Shown: piece by piece, positions 1 through 13,600 of the stretch
How the letters are laid out: each line of letters begins with the position of its first letter
Numbering within the stretch: the stretch's first letter is position 1
Assembly: GCF_024763615.1 (NCBI RefSeq)
Contig: NC_077223.1
Coordinates: 108,066,627-108,130,626, forward strand
Reading direction: 5' to 3'
Length of the DNA stretch: 64,000 nucleotides
Source of the DNA: Phlebotomus papatasi
Lineage: Eukaryota > Arthropoda > Insecta > Diptera > Psychodidae
Translations under genes and position numbers: made by a program
Notes under the pieces: generated by a model
Told to the model about the DNA's origin: nothing
Databases searched by the model: none
What the model saw: the letters and a program-made list of their open reading frames with translations, nothing else

Positions 1-2147
1 AAATAGGCAAGAAATTAGATTTTGTGTTACAGAGCAAGAAACCCAATATTTCGAGACTGTAAATGTGTTCGTGTAGTTTTACTTACGAAATTTAGATAAC
101 TACAAATATTTTTTTCTCATCAAAGATTATACGAATTTAAAACCTTTTTACTGCAATTCATTTATACTCAGATCTCCGATATTTGAATGATTTGGATACA
201 AAATGACACATAAAAACATATGAAAAGGGAGATTACTTGAATTTCTCAAGTATTTTGACAGCTGTCATCCGTATCCCGGAGAGCACAGTTCTCAGAGCTG
301 AGTGTAGTAATAAGAAAAGCTTTTAAACTTTCTGTTTCTTTTTCTTCTTCCAATTTATGTTGTGGCAGTCAGTTTGATTTTCTTACAAACTTGCAAACTT
401 TGCAGTTGCAAAATGAAACGGGTTATATTCCTTAAATTAACTAACCTGAATTTACCTGATATGGTTAATTTAGGATAGTCGAATAAACCCAGCTATTCCT
501 CTAAAACTATTTTAATTTTTTTATTTAATTTCATCTCTTAAATATCTCATAATTTCAAAAAATTGGAAATTCTTACAATGCTCTATTATGCAGAAGAAAC
601 AGCCTTATAAGCATGCAAAACTTTACCCCACTCTCCCCTATTGAGAAAGACTTGTGCAAGAAAGACAAACATCAATCTTTTCCGAGGGACAGTTTCAGAA
701 ATATCCAGTAAAAATTGCGTTAAATTCATAAGATAATCTCAACTTCAAGGAAAAACCCTACAATATTAAATTTTTAATAATTGCATATCCACTTCTGTGA
801 CCAAAAATCCATTTCACTGGAGTTTCTGGAGACACTGAGTCTCTTCATGAGTAATTTCTTGGGGTTTTTCCCTTCATTTCTCTTCAAAGGCATTTGCATG
901 GCATCTCCAGAAGTCATCCCAAAAACACCAATAAACCCGGGAAAACATGAATAATACCCGGTTTAATACGGATTTCATCCATTTTTCCGCCTCGATTTGT
1001 CATAATTAATGTGTTGAACTTATTGTTTTTTTGATAACTTGAATTATTTTAATTGGATTAGTCAGGGCGAAAACTGCTTCTTGCGCGGTATATTACGTTT
1101 TTTTGTCAACACAGATAAATCAATTACGCAAAGTCTGGGTATTTAACCATGACATTGATACCACGAAGGCGGTAAAACATTAAGAAAAACACCAATGACG
1201 ACAGAGCATTGTAGGAACTTGTGATACCGGCATGAACCATTCCGGTTCGTTGATGAAGAGGGTTTACCGCCAAAATTCAAAACATACTTTGGAGACTTTT
1301 AGGAACATCAAAATTGATGCTTTTTGAACTTATATTACAGATTTTGTGTCAGAGAAAGGTTTTTTACAGAATATTGAAAAAATATGGAATTCTTTAAATA
1401 TAAGGACCCGTCAAATAATATCTGCAGATATCTCTAAGATTTCTGTAGAGAAAATCTACACCTCTACAGAATATCTGCAGATAATATCTGTAGATATTCT
1501 TACGAATTTTATTTGGACTTGGGACAAAATTCGTCAGAATATTTCGGCAGATTTTCTGACGAACTTCTGTAGATATTCTGCCGATTTTCTGTAGATTTTT
1601 TCTACATTCCAGACTTTCCAGACAAGATGTGTCAGAAGAGATGGAAAAATTTTTCACTGAAGTTTGCAAAATTCAATAGAGTTATTTTTTGTGATATCAC
1701 GGTGTTTATATAAAATAAAGAATTCTGCGACGCCGTGTTACAAGTAGAGAAAAGTGAAGTGAAAACTTTAAACAGAGTGTCGACCAAAATTTCGTGTTTT
1801 TGTATCATTCGATTGGCGATTTTTAAGAAATTAGTATTTTTGCTCGCAGTTTTTTTACTTATCTAAAACGTGTACTCGGTAATGCTTGTTAAGCAGAGCA
1901 TACAATTTTCTTTATAACTTCTACAGTTTCTTCATAAATCAACAATATTTTTGTGAAGTAATGGAGGTTATGCAGATTTTCTAGGGAGAAATTCTGCCGA
2001 GAATCTGCAGATTTTCTCTGAATGTACTAGAATATACCGTTAAAATTAAAAAAAAACCTCCGAGTAAAATCGGCAGGTAGAGCAATGATTTGACGGGGAG
2101 GTAGGAAATCTTTTTAATTAGTTTAAAAAAAGAAAATAATTACATTA
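1..2147. other. Gene-poor stretch at the left edge
   Basis: No confident gene. It holds a short minus-strand frame (774-917) discussed in the findings, a TAGGGGAGAGTGGGGTAA-type TIR end on the minus strand near 623-643, and a sequence near 1263-1330 shared with the Dbp73D upstream region. At 1400-1620 there are many partial repeats of a TCTGTAGATATTCTGC-like motif. The gene frames seen across 1346-1669 on both strands are shadows of these repeats. Confidence 0.5.
774..917 (-). CDS. Possible short coding exon or small ORF, 47 codons
   Basis: Minus-strand frame beginning MTSGDAMQMPLKRNEG and ending SQKWICNY before TAA. Its composition (Lys/Arg/Ser-rich, few low-complexity runs) looks more like coding sequence than the neighbouring AT-rich DNA. 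No family is recognised, no clear splice donor follows, and it may be chance. It could be the first exon of a gene that continues off the left edge. Confidence 0.15.
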   Translation of the reverse strand: MTSGDAMQMPLKRNEGKNPKKLLMKRLSVSRNSSEMDFWSQKWICNY

Positions 2148-3014
2148 TAGGGAAGACTGGGGCAAAAAGTCACAAAACGGATATTTTTTTAACAAGGTAC
2201 TCGAGCGCTTCAAAAATATCTAATTAACGCAGTTTTATAGGAAATTTACCGCTCTACAACTTTGTGAAAGTAATTTTCCTCTATTTTGTAAGGAAATACG
2301 TTTATCGAGCCAATTTATAAAAGGTAATTTTATGACTATTCTCAAAAATGCTGGGGCAAATAGTACCAGACATGGGGTATTATTATATTTTGATTCGCTT
2401 CATTACAGGCTTCCGTAAATTTGAAAAAATACCTAGAGGACATATTTTTATAGAAAATTTATTCATCTACAACCTTTGTAAAACAGCATTTTCTCTGCGA
2501 GAAAAGTGCTTTTCGAGCTATTTTAGAAAAAACACACAAAAGACTGCAAATCGTGTAACCAATGCAAACAAAAAGCGACGAGACATGGAAATGACGTTTG
2601 TTTTCGCCGTGAGACATCAGAAATTGCTTCGCTTTTTTGTTACTTTTTATCCCAAGTGGCCATTTTTAATAAAAAAGATTTCTGGAGAAAAGAACCTTTG
2701 TGAAATTCTAGATAGCAGATTCGTATTCAAAAAATCCAAATTATTTAGAAAATATTCACCAGTGCATCAGTTTTGGAAGATAAGTAGGTAATAATTGTTA
2801 TCTACTGCAAGGAAAATATTTCAAAAATAGGGCTGAAAATTTCGATATTTTTTATTTTCTAAATTCCTTGTTCGAATTCTAAGAAACTTACGACATTGAA
2901 GAAGGTCTATGGAGGCTATCTATAGAAAAAAATTTGGGCTGCTATCTTTTTCACCTTGGAAGATATTGAATTTTGAATTTTTCAATTTTGTGACTTTTGC
3001 CCCAGTCTACCCTA
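2148..3014. mobile_element. TIR element with GGGGCAAAA-type ends
   Basis: Ends TAGGGAAGACTGGGGCAAAA (left) and, inverted, TAGGGTAGACTGGGGCAAAA (right); the pairing continues into GTCACAAAA. It is about 867 bp with TA at each edge. The 147-codon frame inside has no recognisable transposase motif, so it is taken as non-autonomous. Confidence 0.7.
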
Positions 3015-4608
3015 CTTCTACAACATGCCTACATGTCTGGAAGAGTTTGCAAGACATTACAGCTTGGATATGAGGAGGGCGATGACTCCGATGATGGTCT
3101 GGTTCGAAGTATTTTCTGACCTGTGACTAGTCCAGGTTAAACTGGTAATCCGGGATAGTTGCCCACCAAAGCAACCAATAAAGCAAAGCAAAGTAAACTA
3201 ATTTTTTAATTATTTAATTGATTAAATAAATCAACAATTTTCTCAAGAAACTTTTATTTAATTGAGGAATGAATTTTAGAGGATAGGAATTGTGGAACGT
3301 AAAAAGGAATTCCAGGTGAGTTAAAAAAAGAAATAATACAAACCATACAAACATTTCTGTAGAAACAACATTAATTTTGTCTAGTACACATTTTGATTAC
3401 AGTAGTACTGTTTACAAACAATTATGTTTAATTAATAGCATTATTTTATTTTGGAGACAATATCTTTTTAAATATTACATAATTATTAAAAATTTTAGAA
3501 AATATGGCACTTCTTTTTAAATCTTATTAAACTTTTATAGTAAAAAAATTAATCAGATTTATCAGTCCATTAACACAAAGTGAAATTTATTCATACATTA
3601 AAATGTTCTTTTTTATGGTATTAATTTAATTAAAACAAATTCATAATCAACAAAAACTGTCAAGAAATCTGTCATTTTGTAGACAATTTTCAATTGAAAA
3701 ATACTTAGAAACCTTAGAAAATTTAATTTAAATGTAGAAAAAAATTGAAAAAGGGGAAAAAGGCATTACATTTTTTAAGAACAAAACAAATAACATCACT
3801 TCCTTATCTTCGAAATCCTGACTAGTCATACTTTGTATGAGATATTCAAGAGAACACCAGTTTTGGAGAAATGTATCACAAAAATTAACAAGAAATTAAA
3901 GGAACTACCCACAGCAACAGTTTTAAAGAAATACAGAGGGTTCCGGGATTATGTATGTCGGAATTATGCATATGATGGGAATATGTAAATACACTTAATG
4001 CATTATTGTCTATTATCAGGAGCTCTTTTGTGAAATTATTTTTGATATTCCCCTAAATGTATGCATTTTTGTCGAGGCGATAAATTTCAAATGCGTAAAC
4101 AGTTCACGCTGAAAATAGTCCAAATATTGGCGCCAATAAATTTGTATATTTTACGGCGTTTCCGTAATTTATTCAAAAGAAATCTCCTGAGAGTAGGGTG
4201 GAGTCTATACTTAACAATTAATGTAATTAACAATTTTTTTGATTTTTCGAATTCTGTTAAATGTAATAACTTAAGATTTATTAATTTATTTTAATTAATT
4301 TTATAATCAGCAAACTACTCGATTGTATGAATGGCATATACGGTCTATGGTCCAGGGTTTCTGTCGTTTACCTGGTGAGCCCGGAAATTGTAAGACGGCG
4401 GCAGACGCAACCAAGTTACAGATTGGAAATAAAATATCTATCTATCTATCTATCTATTTTTGCGTTATCCATAAGTGTAGACACCACCACTATGCAAAAT
4501 TTCTGTTTCGCGCGCTTTTCTCGGACCCGAAAATATGCAAATCCCGAGACCCCTGTATCTTAAAAATTGTAAAACTGTTACTCTTTTAATTTTTGATATT
4601 TGTATGCT
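3015..4608. other. 3' flank of GH1 copy 1 with retroelement tails
   Basis: No gene seen. A short segment ends in an AAAGC-type tail near 3165-3195. Parts of 3370-3900 resemble 22130-22640, the 3' flank of copy 2, so the tandem duplication included this flank. A second segment (about 4320-4460) ends in ATCT repeats. Confidence 0.5.
4320..4458 (+). repeat. Probable non-LTR/SINE 3' end with ATCT microsatellite tail
   Basis: A GC-richer block (GTGAGCCCGGAAATTGTAAG) runs into AATAAAAT-like sequence and then about five ATCT repeats (4436-4457). Short tandem tails of this type terminate many insect non-LTR elements. The parent family was not identified. Confidence 0.4.
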
Positions 4609-7600
4609 TCACATTCGCCAAATGGTCGCAAAAAGAGCAATACCAAGCAGAGTAAAGCTCAAGGAAATTTGATAAGAACTGCTGGGTTCCTCTATAAAAA
4701 CTTCTGGTTCCGGCAGATAATCCCAATCGATTTTGTTAGTGCTGATTATCTTGGCGAATACCTTTGCAGACGTCTTCTGCACTCTCGTTCGATTTGGATC
4801 GTTAAAGTCGACATGGTAGAGGCCAAATCTCTCACTGGAAAATAAAATGATATTGTCAGGAGCAGAATGAGAAAAATCCGGGATTACTGAATCTTACGTG
4901 TATCCAGCCATCCACTCAAAGTTGTCCATAATGCTCCAAGCAACGTATCCCTTAACATTGCAGCCATCCTCGATGGCATCGAGGATTGCTTCGAGGTAGG
5001 AATTGTAGTAGTTGACTCGACCGATATCTTTGGTGCCTCCAAAATCTGAATACCCATTCTCAGTCACGTAAACTAGAGGATTGTCATACTCATTCCGGAT
5101 CCAATTCAGCAATTTGTGCATTCCAAATGGCACCACCTACAATATATTTCAAGATTTTATTGCAAAATAAAAATAAATTAAATTTATTAAAGGAAAATAA
5201 GAAAAAATATGAAGTGTATGTAGAGCGTGCGGCCAATTCGACACATGTTAACCCAAGTGGACGGCTGTAACCGACCAATCCCAATCCTTTATTCATTTGA
5301 CACGCCCAACCCCAACCATCCTTATGGCTGCTGAAGAGTTGGTTTCGGGCTCTTATTGTTAGGTAATTGTCCTCAGTCTTCAGTGAGTGAGCATCAGTCA
5401 CTGTGGACGGTTCACTTTCATGAAGTGAAAAATGCGTGGCACCTTACAGTTCTTCAATTTCCCTCTATAAGTTTGTAATTTTGTTTAGGTGAGCTTCATG
5501 AAGGCTTACAGGGCTTCCATGTATGAAGCTAAAGTGTGTGCGAAGCTTCAAACAATATCAATGATGGCATGAAACTCGTACTTCTCAGATATTGTGCATA
5601 AAATCTGCATAGCTGAAGCATAAAACGGTTTATACTGTGCTGAAAACTCGCACAGCTGTTAAACATAAAACGATTAAGATTGAGAAAACTGTTAAAAATT
5701 TAGATTCAATTTCGTTTGACCTATGCAGGACTTATGCTCAATTTTAACCAATTTATTCTTGAGCTGTGCGCGGCTGTACCGGTTTTGACGATTACCATCT
5801 GTTTTATGAAGTCCAACCGCTGTGCATGTTTTCAAAACAATCTCAATCAAAATACCATTCTTCAAAATTTTGATTTTTTACTGTTGATCAACATTGAGTA
5901 CTACATTCCTTGAAAAAGAAAGCTTCCACTTTTGCGTTTAACAACTAAAATTTCACTACATTTTTAAAATTAAATGAAATCTGTTAAACTCAAAATTAAA
6001 AGTTAAATTTTTCAAAGAATAGAGTACTCAATGATACTGATAATCAGGAAAAAATCAAATTTTTAAGAAAGGGGTTTTTCAGAAAAACTATTTTCACTTT
6101 TTTATACTATATCGATCGCTCAGAATAAGAAACGAACAACTCGCAGTAGGCAAATTTTACAGGAGACCGACCGATTCGAAGCTGACATTTTCCATGCAGA
6201 GTATAGGATTTTAGATGTAAAATTTCTAGAACTTTGAAAATAGTTACCTTATCTTTCAAGTATAATATTCACAGGGAAGGTAGAAGGTATAAAGAAGTAT
6301 CCAAAAAGCGAATAAAACGATTTTTTTGTAAAAAAAATCGAGTTGTTCGACTTATATTCTGAGTCGTCGTGAATACAACGATGAATAACTTTAGACAATC
6401 CGGAAAGGTTATATACTATAGGAAAAAGTTGAAGACGGGAACAAATAATATAGGTTAAATATGTGTTTTTTGGTGACGTTTGTGCTTTCGGGGTATGAAC
6501 TTCCACCCCGCTCGAACAATTTTTACCGTGTTAAAGGCGCCTTCGCATACACCCGCACCCCCCGCATAAGTGTCTAGCTAGATACGCCACTGGAGTTTAT
6601 CATGTGATAAACTAACAATCTCAGAATTCATACCCTGCCTGGTGACCTAAAGGGAATTCGAACTCGGGACACTTACATCCTTGAGCGAGTGCTTTACTAC
6701 TTGACTCATCGAGTACCAAACCTCACAGCTTTCCCCTAAATAATAATTTCACCAAGAAATTTGATTAAAAAATTATTTAGGTGATATTAAGTTTATTTCC
6801 ACAAAGTAAGATTTCCTATAGTCGTTCGTTTACGCTTAAATGCTTCGGATGGCAACATAGATTCCAGAAGCAAATCCAATTACACCTAGAAGGATTATTA
6901 ATAAATCGCGACTGATATAGCCACATTTGACACCATGTTCAGAGTACATGACGCAGATTTCCACAATGGCTGGAAAAAAGAATCCAGTCATGGTCATACA
7001 AAGAGCCCCCATTATTGAGATGATTAATGCAAGATTGGGCACTGCAATTGCCAATAAGGTTGTGACTGTCACGAAAGCTGCTCGGATGGAATAATCCCAA
7101 ATTTTGTACATATTTGTATCTTCCTTGTAGTGTTTCTTCAAGTAATCACACATTATGTGGATGGCAGCGTAGGCCTGCAGAGGGTATGTGGTAAAAATTG
7201 CTAGAGCATAGACAAGTGTAACTGATTTTGATAAGCTAAAATGTAAAGGAGAACAGGTGAATTAGTTGAAGGTAATTTGGATTCTGGGTATCTTTCTTAC
7301 ATTTCCTCTGTGGGGAAGTTGAGGGTGACACTACCCTTGATATCTTCACCGTACTTGAGGTACCCACTAACTCCAATAAAGATACCGAGGAGTGATACGA
7401 TTGACATAGCAATATTCATAATACCGAATAATCCTCCGAAATCTTGAGGTGTCTCCATGTCGTATTCAACTGAGACTACCACTCCAATTGCTCCAAGGGT
7501 GAAGAAGACTGTACCAACAAACAATGGCCATTGGGAGATTGGACTAAAAGCCTGGCGATCTTCGAAGGAAAGGCCATCTCTGTAGATATAGTAGAGGACT

Positions 7601-10600
7601 ATGCTGAGTCCAACGATGGTGAGGACGTTGGCTACCATGGAAATGGGTGCTAGGTACTTCAGATTGCGGATGAAGCAAAGGAGGATGAAAGGCACAAGAA
7701 GAGCTAACATGTAGAGTCTCAGGTCCATATGAAAATCTAACTCAGACATGATAATTTTTCGTAGATTCTCCGCCGTAAAAGCCACATAGATGCAACATAT
7801 TCCTATTTGTGCAAAAATGAGGAATATATTGACGAGATGGTGGAAGCAGTTGGCGTATGGCCTGAGCCAAGGCGGTCCATCGACTACCGCAGCTTTAACT
7901 GTTTCTGCGTAAGACATAATTGGAACTCTATGTTTCTTGCAAATAACATATGAACACCTCACGAGCATATGGATGCAACATAGAATAAGAACAGTGATTA
8001 ACACCGTTCCCACAGATCCACCAATGTAGCCGCAATTTTTCATAGCATCTGGCATGGCGAGAATTCCTGAACCCATTATTGCCTTCAGGATATGCACCAA
8101 TGCAGCAGAACTAGACAATCTATTCGACCCCTCACGATGCAAATGGGGATCGTAATTTCCACTGGACATCTTCGTGGGCAATTTTCACTTCACAATCAAT
8201 TAACAGAAAATCTAGCACTGGATTTGTTTGTTTTGCCACTGATTTCCCCAATTTTCCCAAAATGTTCTGACTGAGAGACTACTTGACTTCCTTACGGATT
8301 TACGGAAGCATATTTAATTCTTTTTCAAGAGCATTAAATTAAATTGTTTTAAATTTAAGTATTTACACTCTAAGAGATACTTATGAATTGGTAAGGAACA
8401 AGAATTGTTAACTCTTTCGTCTCTTTTGGGACTCTGAGTACCCAAAGCAGCATATGAATGTTCTGTGAAAAATAATGTTTTTTTAATTATTCAGAAGTGA
8501 TAAAAATCCTATTCTTATGGATGATTACAAACCACAAGGGTGTCCAATTGTAAGATACTTTTTGTAGGACCTCAATTAATTCCTGAGCTTAGATATTTTT
8601 GATTAAAAAATTGTGAAATTGGCTTGCAGCATGCTGCGGTCCGGAAAGAGTTAAAGGTATCTTTTTATTTAATAGAACAGATAATTTTGCCTTTATTGGT
8701 TTACTAATGGTAAAACTTGACTCTCGAAGCATATCAATCTTCTCAAACCACATTCGAGATATACTCACACTAAGCCACGCGGAGGCACCTGTTGGCCAGG
8801 ATGGATCAGTGCTCCTAACAATGTTCACATCGTGCTGGAAGGATGGAACACTGTAGCCAGCTGTGTTGCTCTGATCATTCTTCGTCACCAAAGATGTTGT
8901 GTAGGTATTAAGCCCAAAGAAGTCAGACGTTCCCTTGATCCTCTCAATTTCCTCAGGAGTGAACTTTGGTAGACGGGATCTTGGGAAACCCTGTTGCATA
9001 CTTAAAGCGTCTACCCTATCAATCATTACTTGAGGATAGTTTCCTGTGGCCGAGAAAATTGGATGAGCGAACCATCCCAAGTAGAATTGCATAGCCATTT
9101 CAGAAGCCTCCTTATCATCCTCACTATCAGTCTTTGGCTCGTTCCACCGTGAATCCATAGTTATGCCAATCTTACCTAAAACAAGCAACGTAAGAAAAGA
9201 GTCGAACCCTTTAAAATCAAGCACTAACTAACCATTTTGTGTCGACTGGAAGCTATCCCTGTACAAGTGAACAGCTTCCGCATGAGCTTTCAGCAAATTG
9301 TGTGTGCAGATATAACCTGGGATCCCTGGGAAAGCATAAGCTGGTGCCCTACTGGCCTGTCCATAACCGTATTCACAAACATGCATTGGTTCATTGAACG
9401 TTGTCCAGAACTGTGCAAAATTTAAACGTAAAAAACGTTAATTACAAATTTATTTTTTTCATCAAAAGATCTTTAATTTTACTTTAACACGGTCGCCGAA
9501 TCGCTCAAAAACCACTCTGGCATAGTCCGCAAAGTAATTGATAATCTCAGGATTTGCAAAACCACCCATCTCCTGGAGCCTCTGTGGCAGATCCCAATGA
9601 TACAGTGTGACCATTGGTGTGATATCATAGCGCAATAGTTCATCAATTAGGTCACTATAGTAACGGATACCAGGCTCATTGACCGTGTTGACTATTCCGG
9701 TGGTCATAATCCTATTCCAGGATAGGGAAAATCTGTAGATATGGGCACCCATTTCTCTTACCATCTCGACATCTCTTCGCCACTGCAGAAAAGTAAAGAA
9801 AAATACGAGAAACCTTCAGTTAACTCGTGTAGTCTGTATACCCGAGTTACAATATTTTACTAGAATGTAGAATTGAAGTCAAGGAAACGTAATTTAAACG
9901 TCACTGTAGTTATTTTAGGTGGGTCTGGATTCTTCCTATTCCTTGACCTAGTTATTATGTTATTGTTATCAAAACTATTAGCACAATGTCGTACATTCGG
10001 CGTAAAATTCAATTACCTATGGTTAAGGTCAATGAAGTTACCATATGGTAAATTTTATTGCAGTCATTACCGTTTTATAATGAAGTAGTTCCTACTCAAC
10101 TTTTTTGCAAATATAAAACCTTACAAAAATACTTAGATTATTACTCCGAGACGATATATAATATAATGTTACTCTAGCTTGATTTTGCTACTTGGGTACT
10201 GTATAAAAGTATTATAAATTTTTCATTGACTCTAAAACATATTAAAAATTGAAAAATATAAGAAGAGAATTGATGAAAGTCATGTCACGTGGAAATATTA
10301 TTACATTGAAAAAAAGACTGGTAGGGTAAAGTGGTACAAATTGGACAATGGTACAATTTGGACAGGGCTTTTTTGTCTGGATAAATTTAGTACTTCATTT
10401 TTATTTGTATATTTTTAATGCTTTAGTTTTATAATTTGTTCCTTGTGCTTAAAAACAAATTTTGTACTGTATTTATCAAGAAAAAAGCCATATCCAACTT
10501 GTACCGGCGAATTGTCCAACTTGTAACACTAATTCCAAATTATATCACTTTACCCTACATTCAAGGGTGATTGAAAAATTATTTTATAAATAAGTTTCCA

Positions 10601-13600
10601 ATTGTAGGCAATGCATATCAAATTCTTTCAATCCGTTTTCACTTACGCCGGAAGTCCCTGTACTTCAGGTGAATCTGCTTTCTCTCTACTTTTTACATCG
10701 ATGTTACGTTTTCACGTTTTACTAAAATTAATTATGCGCTATCGTACTTCCGACGTTAAACTTACGTATGATTGTCGTCGAAGAACTTACCATATAGTAA
10801 TTTTTATTATAGGCATCTTTTCATAATGAAATGGTTATATTTCCCAATTCGAAAATAAGACTTGTAGTCGTACAAAGTGCCTAAATAATTTCGATGGCAA
10901 GACGATAAATATAACTTTCTTCTGACCTTATTTTACCACTTGGGTACGGTCGATACAATATAAAAAATTATCAAAGTTTTGGTTTCAACTAAGATTTTCC
11001 ATGTATTTAACGTCTCATGTTTTACAGAATTCTTGAACTCGTGACTTAGGCTTCAAACCTAAGGCTTAGCCATTTGGCTTAACTTCTCTAATTTCCAATT
11101 AGTTAAGATTAATTGAAAAATTTTGACTCAAGGTTGGATTATTAAGAACAAATCGCTCCTTGGAAATTACAAGGAGTCAACTCGTTTTTTTCCGATTTTG
11201 AGATTCTAATGCACTTAGAAAGGCAATTTATTAAATTTTTAGATGATATAAGTCAATAAATTTCGTTATTAGAAAAGTTTTTCAAAATTTTAGTCTTTTT
11301 GATTGCTTGCATGATTTTGTTTGGAGTAAAGGGACACAAAATACATTCATCGTTCAAATTTTTGTGAAACAGGGGACTCAGTCAAGCAAATTGATCCCTT
11401 GTCATACTAATTTCAGCAAAATTTGCGCATCATTTAGAAGGACAAGGAGCTAACGCATTAAAAACATATTTTGAAAGGTAAAAATATAAAGGTTTCGATG
11501 TTTATATTAATGCTCATACAAATAGAAAAGAAATAGATTGTTTTTGTTCAGTCATTAAATTGAGATATTTATTTACACAAAGTTGAATCTTTAATGCTGT
11601 CTCGTGAAAAATGGCCGAAAATTAGTTGGCCCCTTTTAATTTCCCAGGAGCGAAATAATCTATTAGATTTTGAAAATCCATAAAATAGCGGCCGTTTAGG
11701 ATTATGGCACCTTCAGGAAATGGGCTAAACCTCTAGTGTGAAGACCGTTCTATACGGGCTCCAGAATTGAGAATTAGCTATATGGCTTAAATCCTCTAAT
11801 TCGTTACCAGGCGAGGTTATTGTTGCTTTGAATTGGATATTAAGGGCAAATTATCCTTTGAACTTTGAAAAATCAACAAAATTGTTTGTTATTCAGATTT
11901 TTGTGGGCTTCGGGAACTGCACTCAGAAAAGAGCTCTGTAGAAACAGCTCTTAATTTAGCTCTTGAAATAAGAACGGGCATTTGTGTCTTGGGTTAAAGA
12001 CTATTTTACTTGAACGAAAGCATTTTTTTTAAAACATGCTTTGGCTCAAGAACGTATACAGTGTTTGAATTTTCAAAGATTAAAAAAAATGTCTCTGAAA
12101 GAATTTTAAGCACCGAGCAGATCTTGGAGCAAAGCATAACGAGCTTTGATTCCAGTATCAGATTTTCTCTGCTGTATCGCAACAATATTGACGTACACTC
12201 ACAAATAATAAACGCAATTGAATTTCACGTTTTTTTTATTGAAGTATCACTGTATACATTTTTAATCTATTGTATTTCACATTCCCTATTTTTTTTTTTA
12301 TTAAAATCTAAACGAAATTCATCCCTTTTTGTCTAAATCAAAACTCACATTTAGGAAGATTTTTTACCATCCGACTATCGATGAGCGAGATGCCCGACAT
12401 GTTTACAATTTTTTTTTTCACCGGAACCATCTCGCAAAAATCTTTTAAATTTTTCACTATATAACATTTTTAAATAAAAAATCACTGTTGCACGACACTC
12501 CAGAGGCTCGAGCGAGCTCGTGAGTCACAATGTTTTGTTTTTCAGAAAAAAATATTTTTGTATTTTTCGATCAATAATTCACCTAATTTTCACATAATTC
12601 TTGTCGGCACTGTATTTTTTTGAACCACAAGACACTTCACTACTCGTAAAGGCTTCCCCCACAATTTTCACTATAATTTTATTAATAAAACTCGCGAAAA
12701 CAATCACCACTTTGCGAATTAATTGCACTGTAAATTATTTTGTCTGCCATTTGACAGCGCTGAAAGCCACTGGAAATTTTCTAGTGAGATGATATTTCGC
12801 TCAAGATACGCCAGCTCTTAGTTGATCTGTTTTAGAGCACAGCTCTTAATTCAAAGCACGACATGTTTAGGTTGATTCGGCTCTTAAAATATTCTTACAG
12901 ACAAGAGCTGTATTTTTGCAAATCCCATACAAAGTTAGAACTGCCCTTTTCTGAGTGTGGGCTAAACCTTCTGCATGAAGACAGTATTAGATGCAATACC
13001 TGAAAAGCACCTTAATATAATTTACCTAGATTTCCTTTTACAATAACTGAATTTATTGCTTCTGCTAATGAACTTCTGTCTGTTAATATCAGTATAGCTT
13101 ACATACATGTGGGATAAATGAAATAAAAACATAGTAGGTGTATAGGGAGGGAGTGATGAAGAGGGGAAGGACGAAGGAGAACGACGAAGGACGACGAGTT
13201 AGTTGAAGTTGAACGCGCGATTGCATAAGACACGTTACGGTAAGCGAGAAAATTATCTTAAGATCACTTTTATCTTCCCATATGGGGGCTCAACCGGGAT
13301 ATTGAAGTGTTCGCGATTAATTTATCGAAGAAATAACGTGTGAATTTGTGAAAAAACGACGGAAAAAGACGCTAAAAAACGAAAGAAATTTTGCGTAGCC
13401 CCAGGGCCCCACTTGGAGTGTTTCGCGTGTTCACCGCGAGTATTTCATTTGGCGCTAGTGTAGTGTGGTGGGTTTTGGGCGAAGCAAAAAACGACACTAG
13501 AGTGTCGCGAAAGAGTTACAAAAGTTCCACGAAAAGACGGTAGTGGCGCGAGTGCTTTTGTTTTGATGGACAAAATGTCAACATATGACGAATTGGTGGC

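Noticed and set aside
6610..6735. A true tRNA gene
   Set aside because: Box A and box B fit, but no acceptor or anticodon stem can be drawn; called a SINE fragment instead.
8589..8768. Extension of GH1 exon 5 frame past the splice donor (SISRMWFEKID...)
   Set aside because: Intron read-through: GTGAGT lies at the exon edge, the residues are not conserved in copy 2, and exon 6 continues the GH1 fold.
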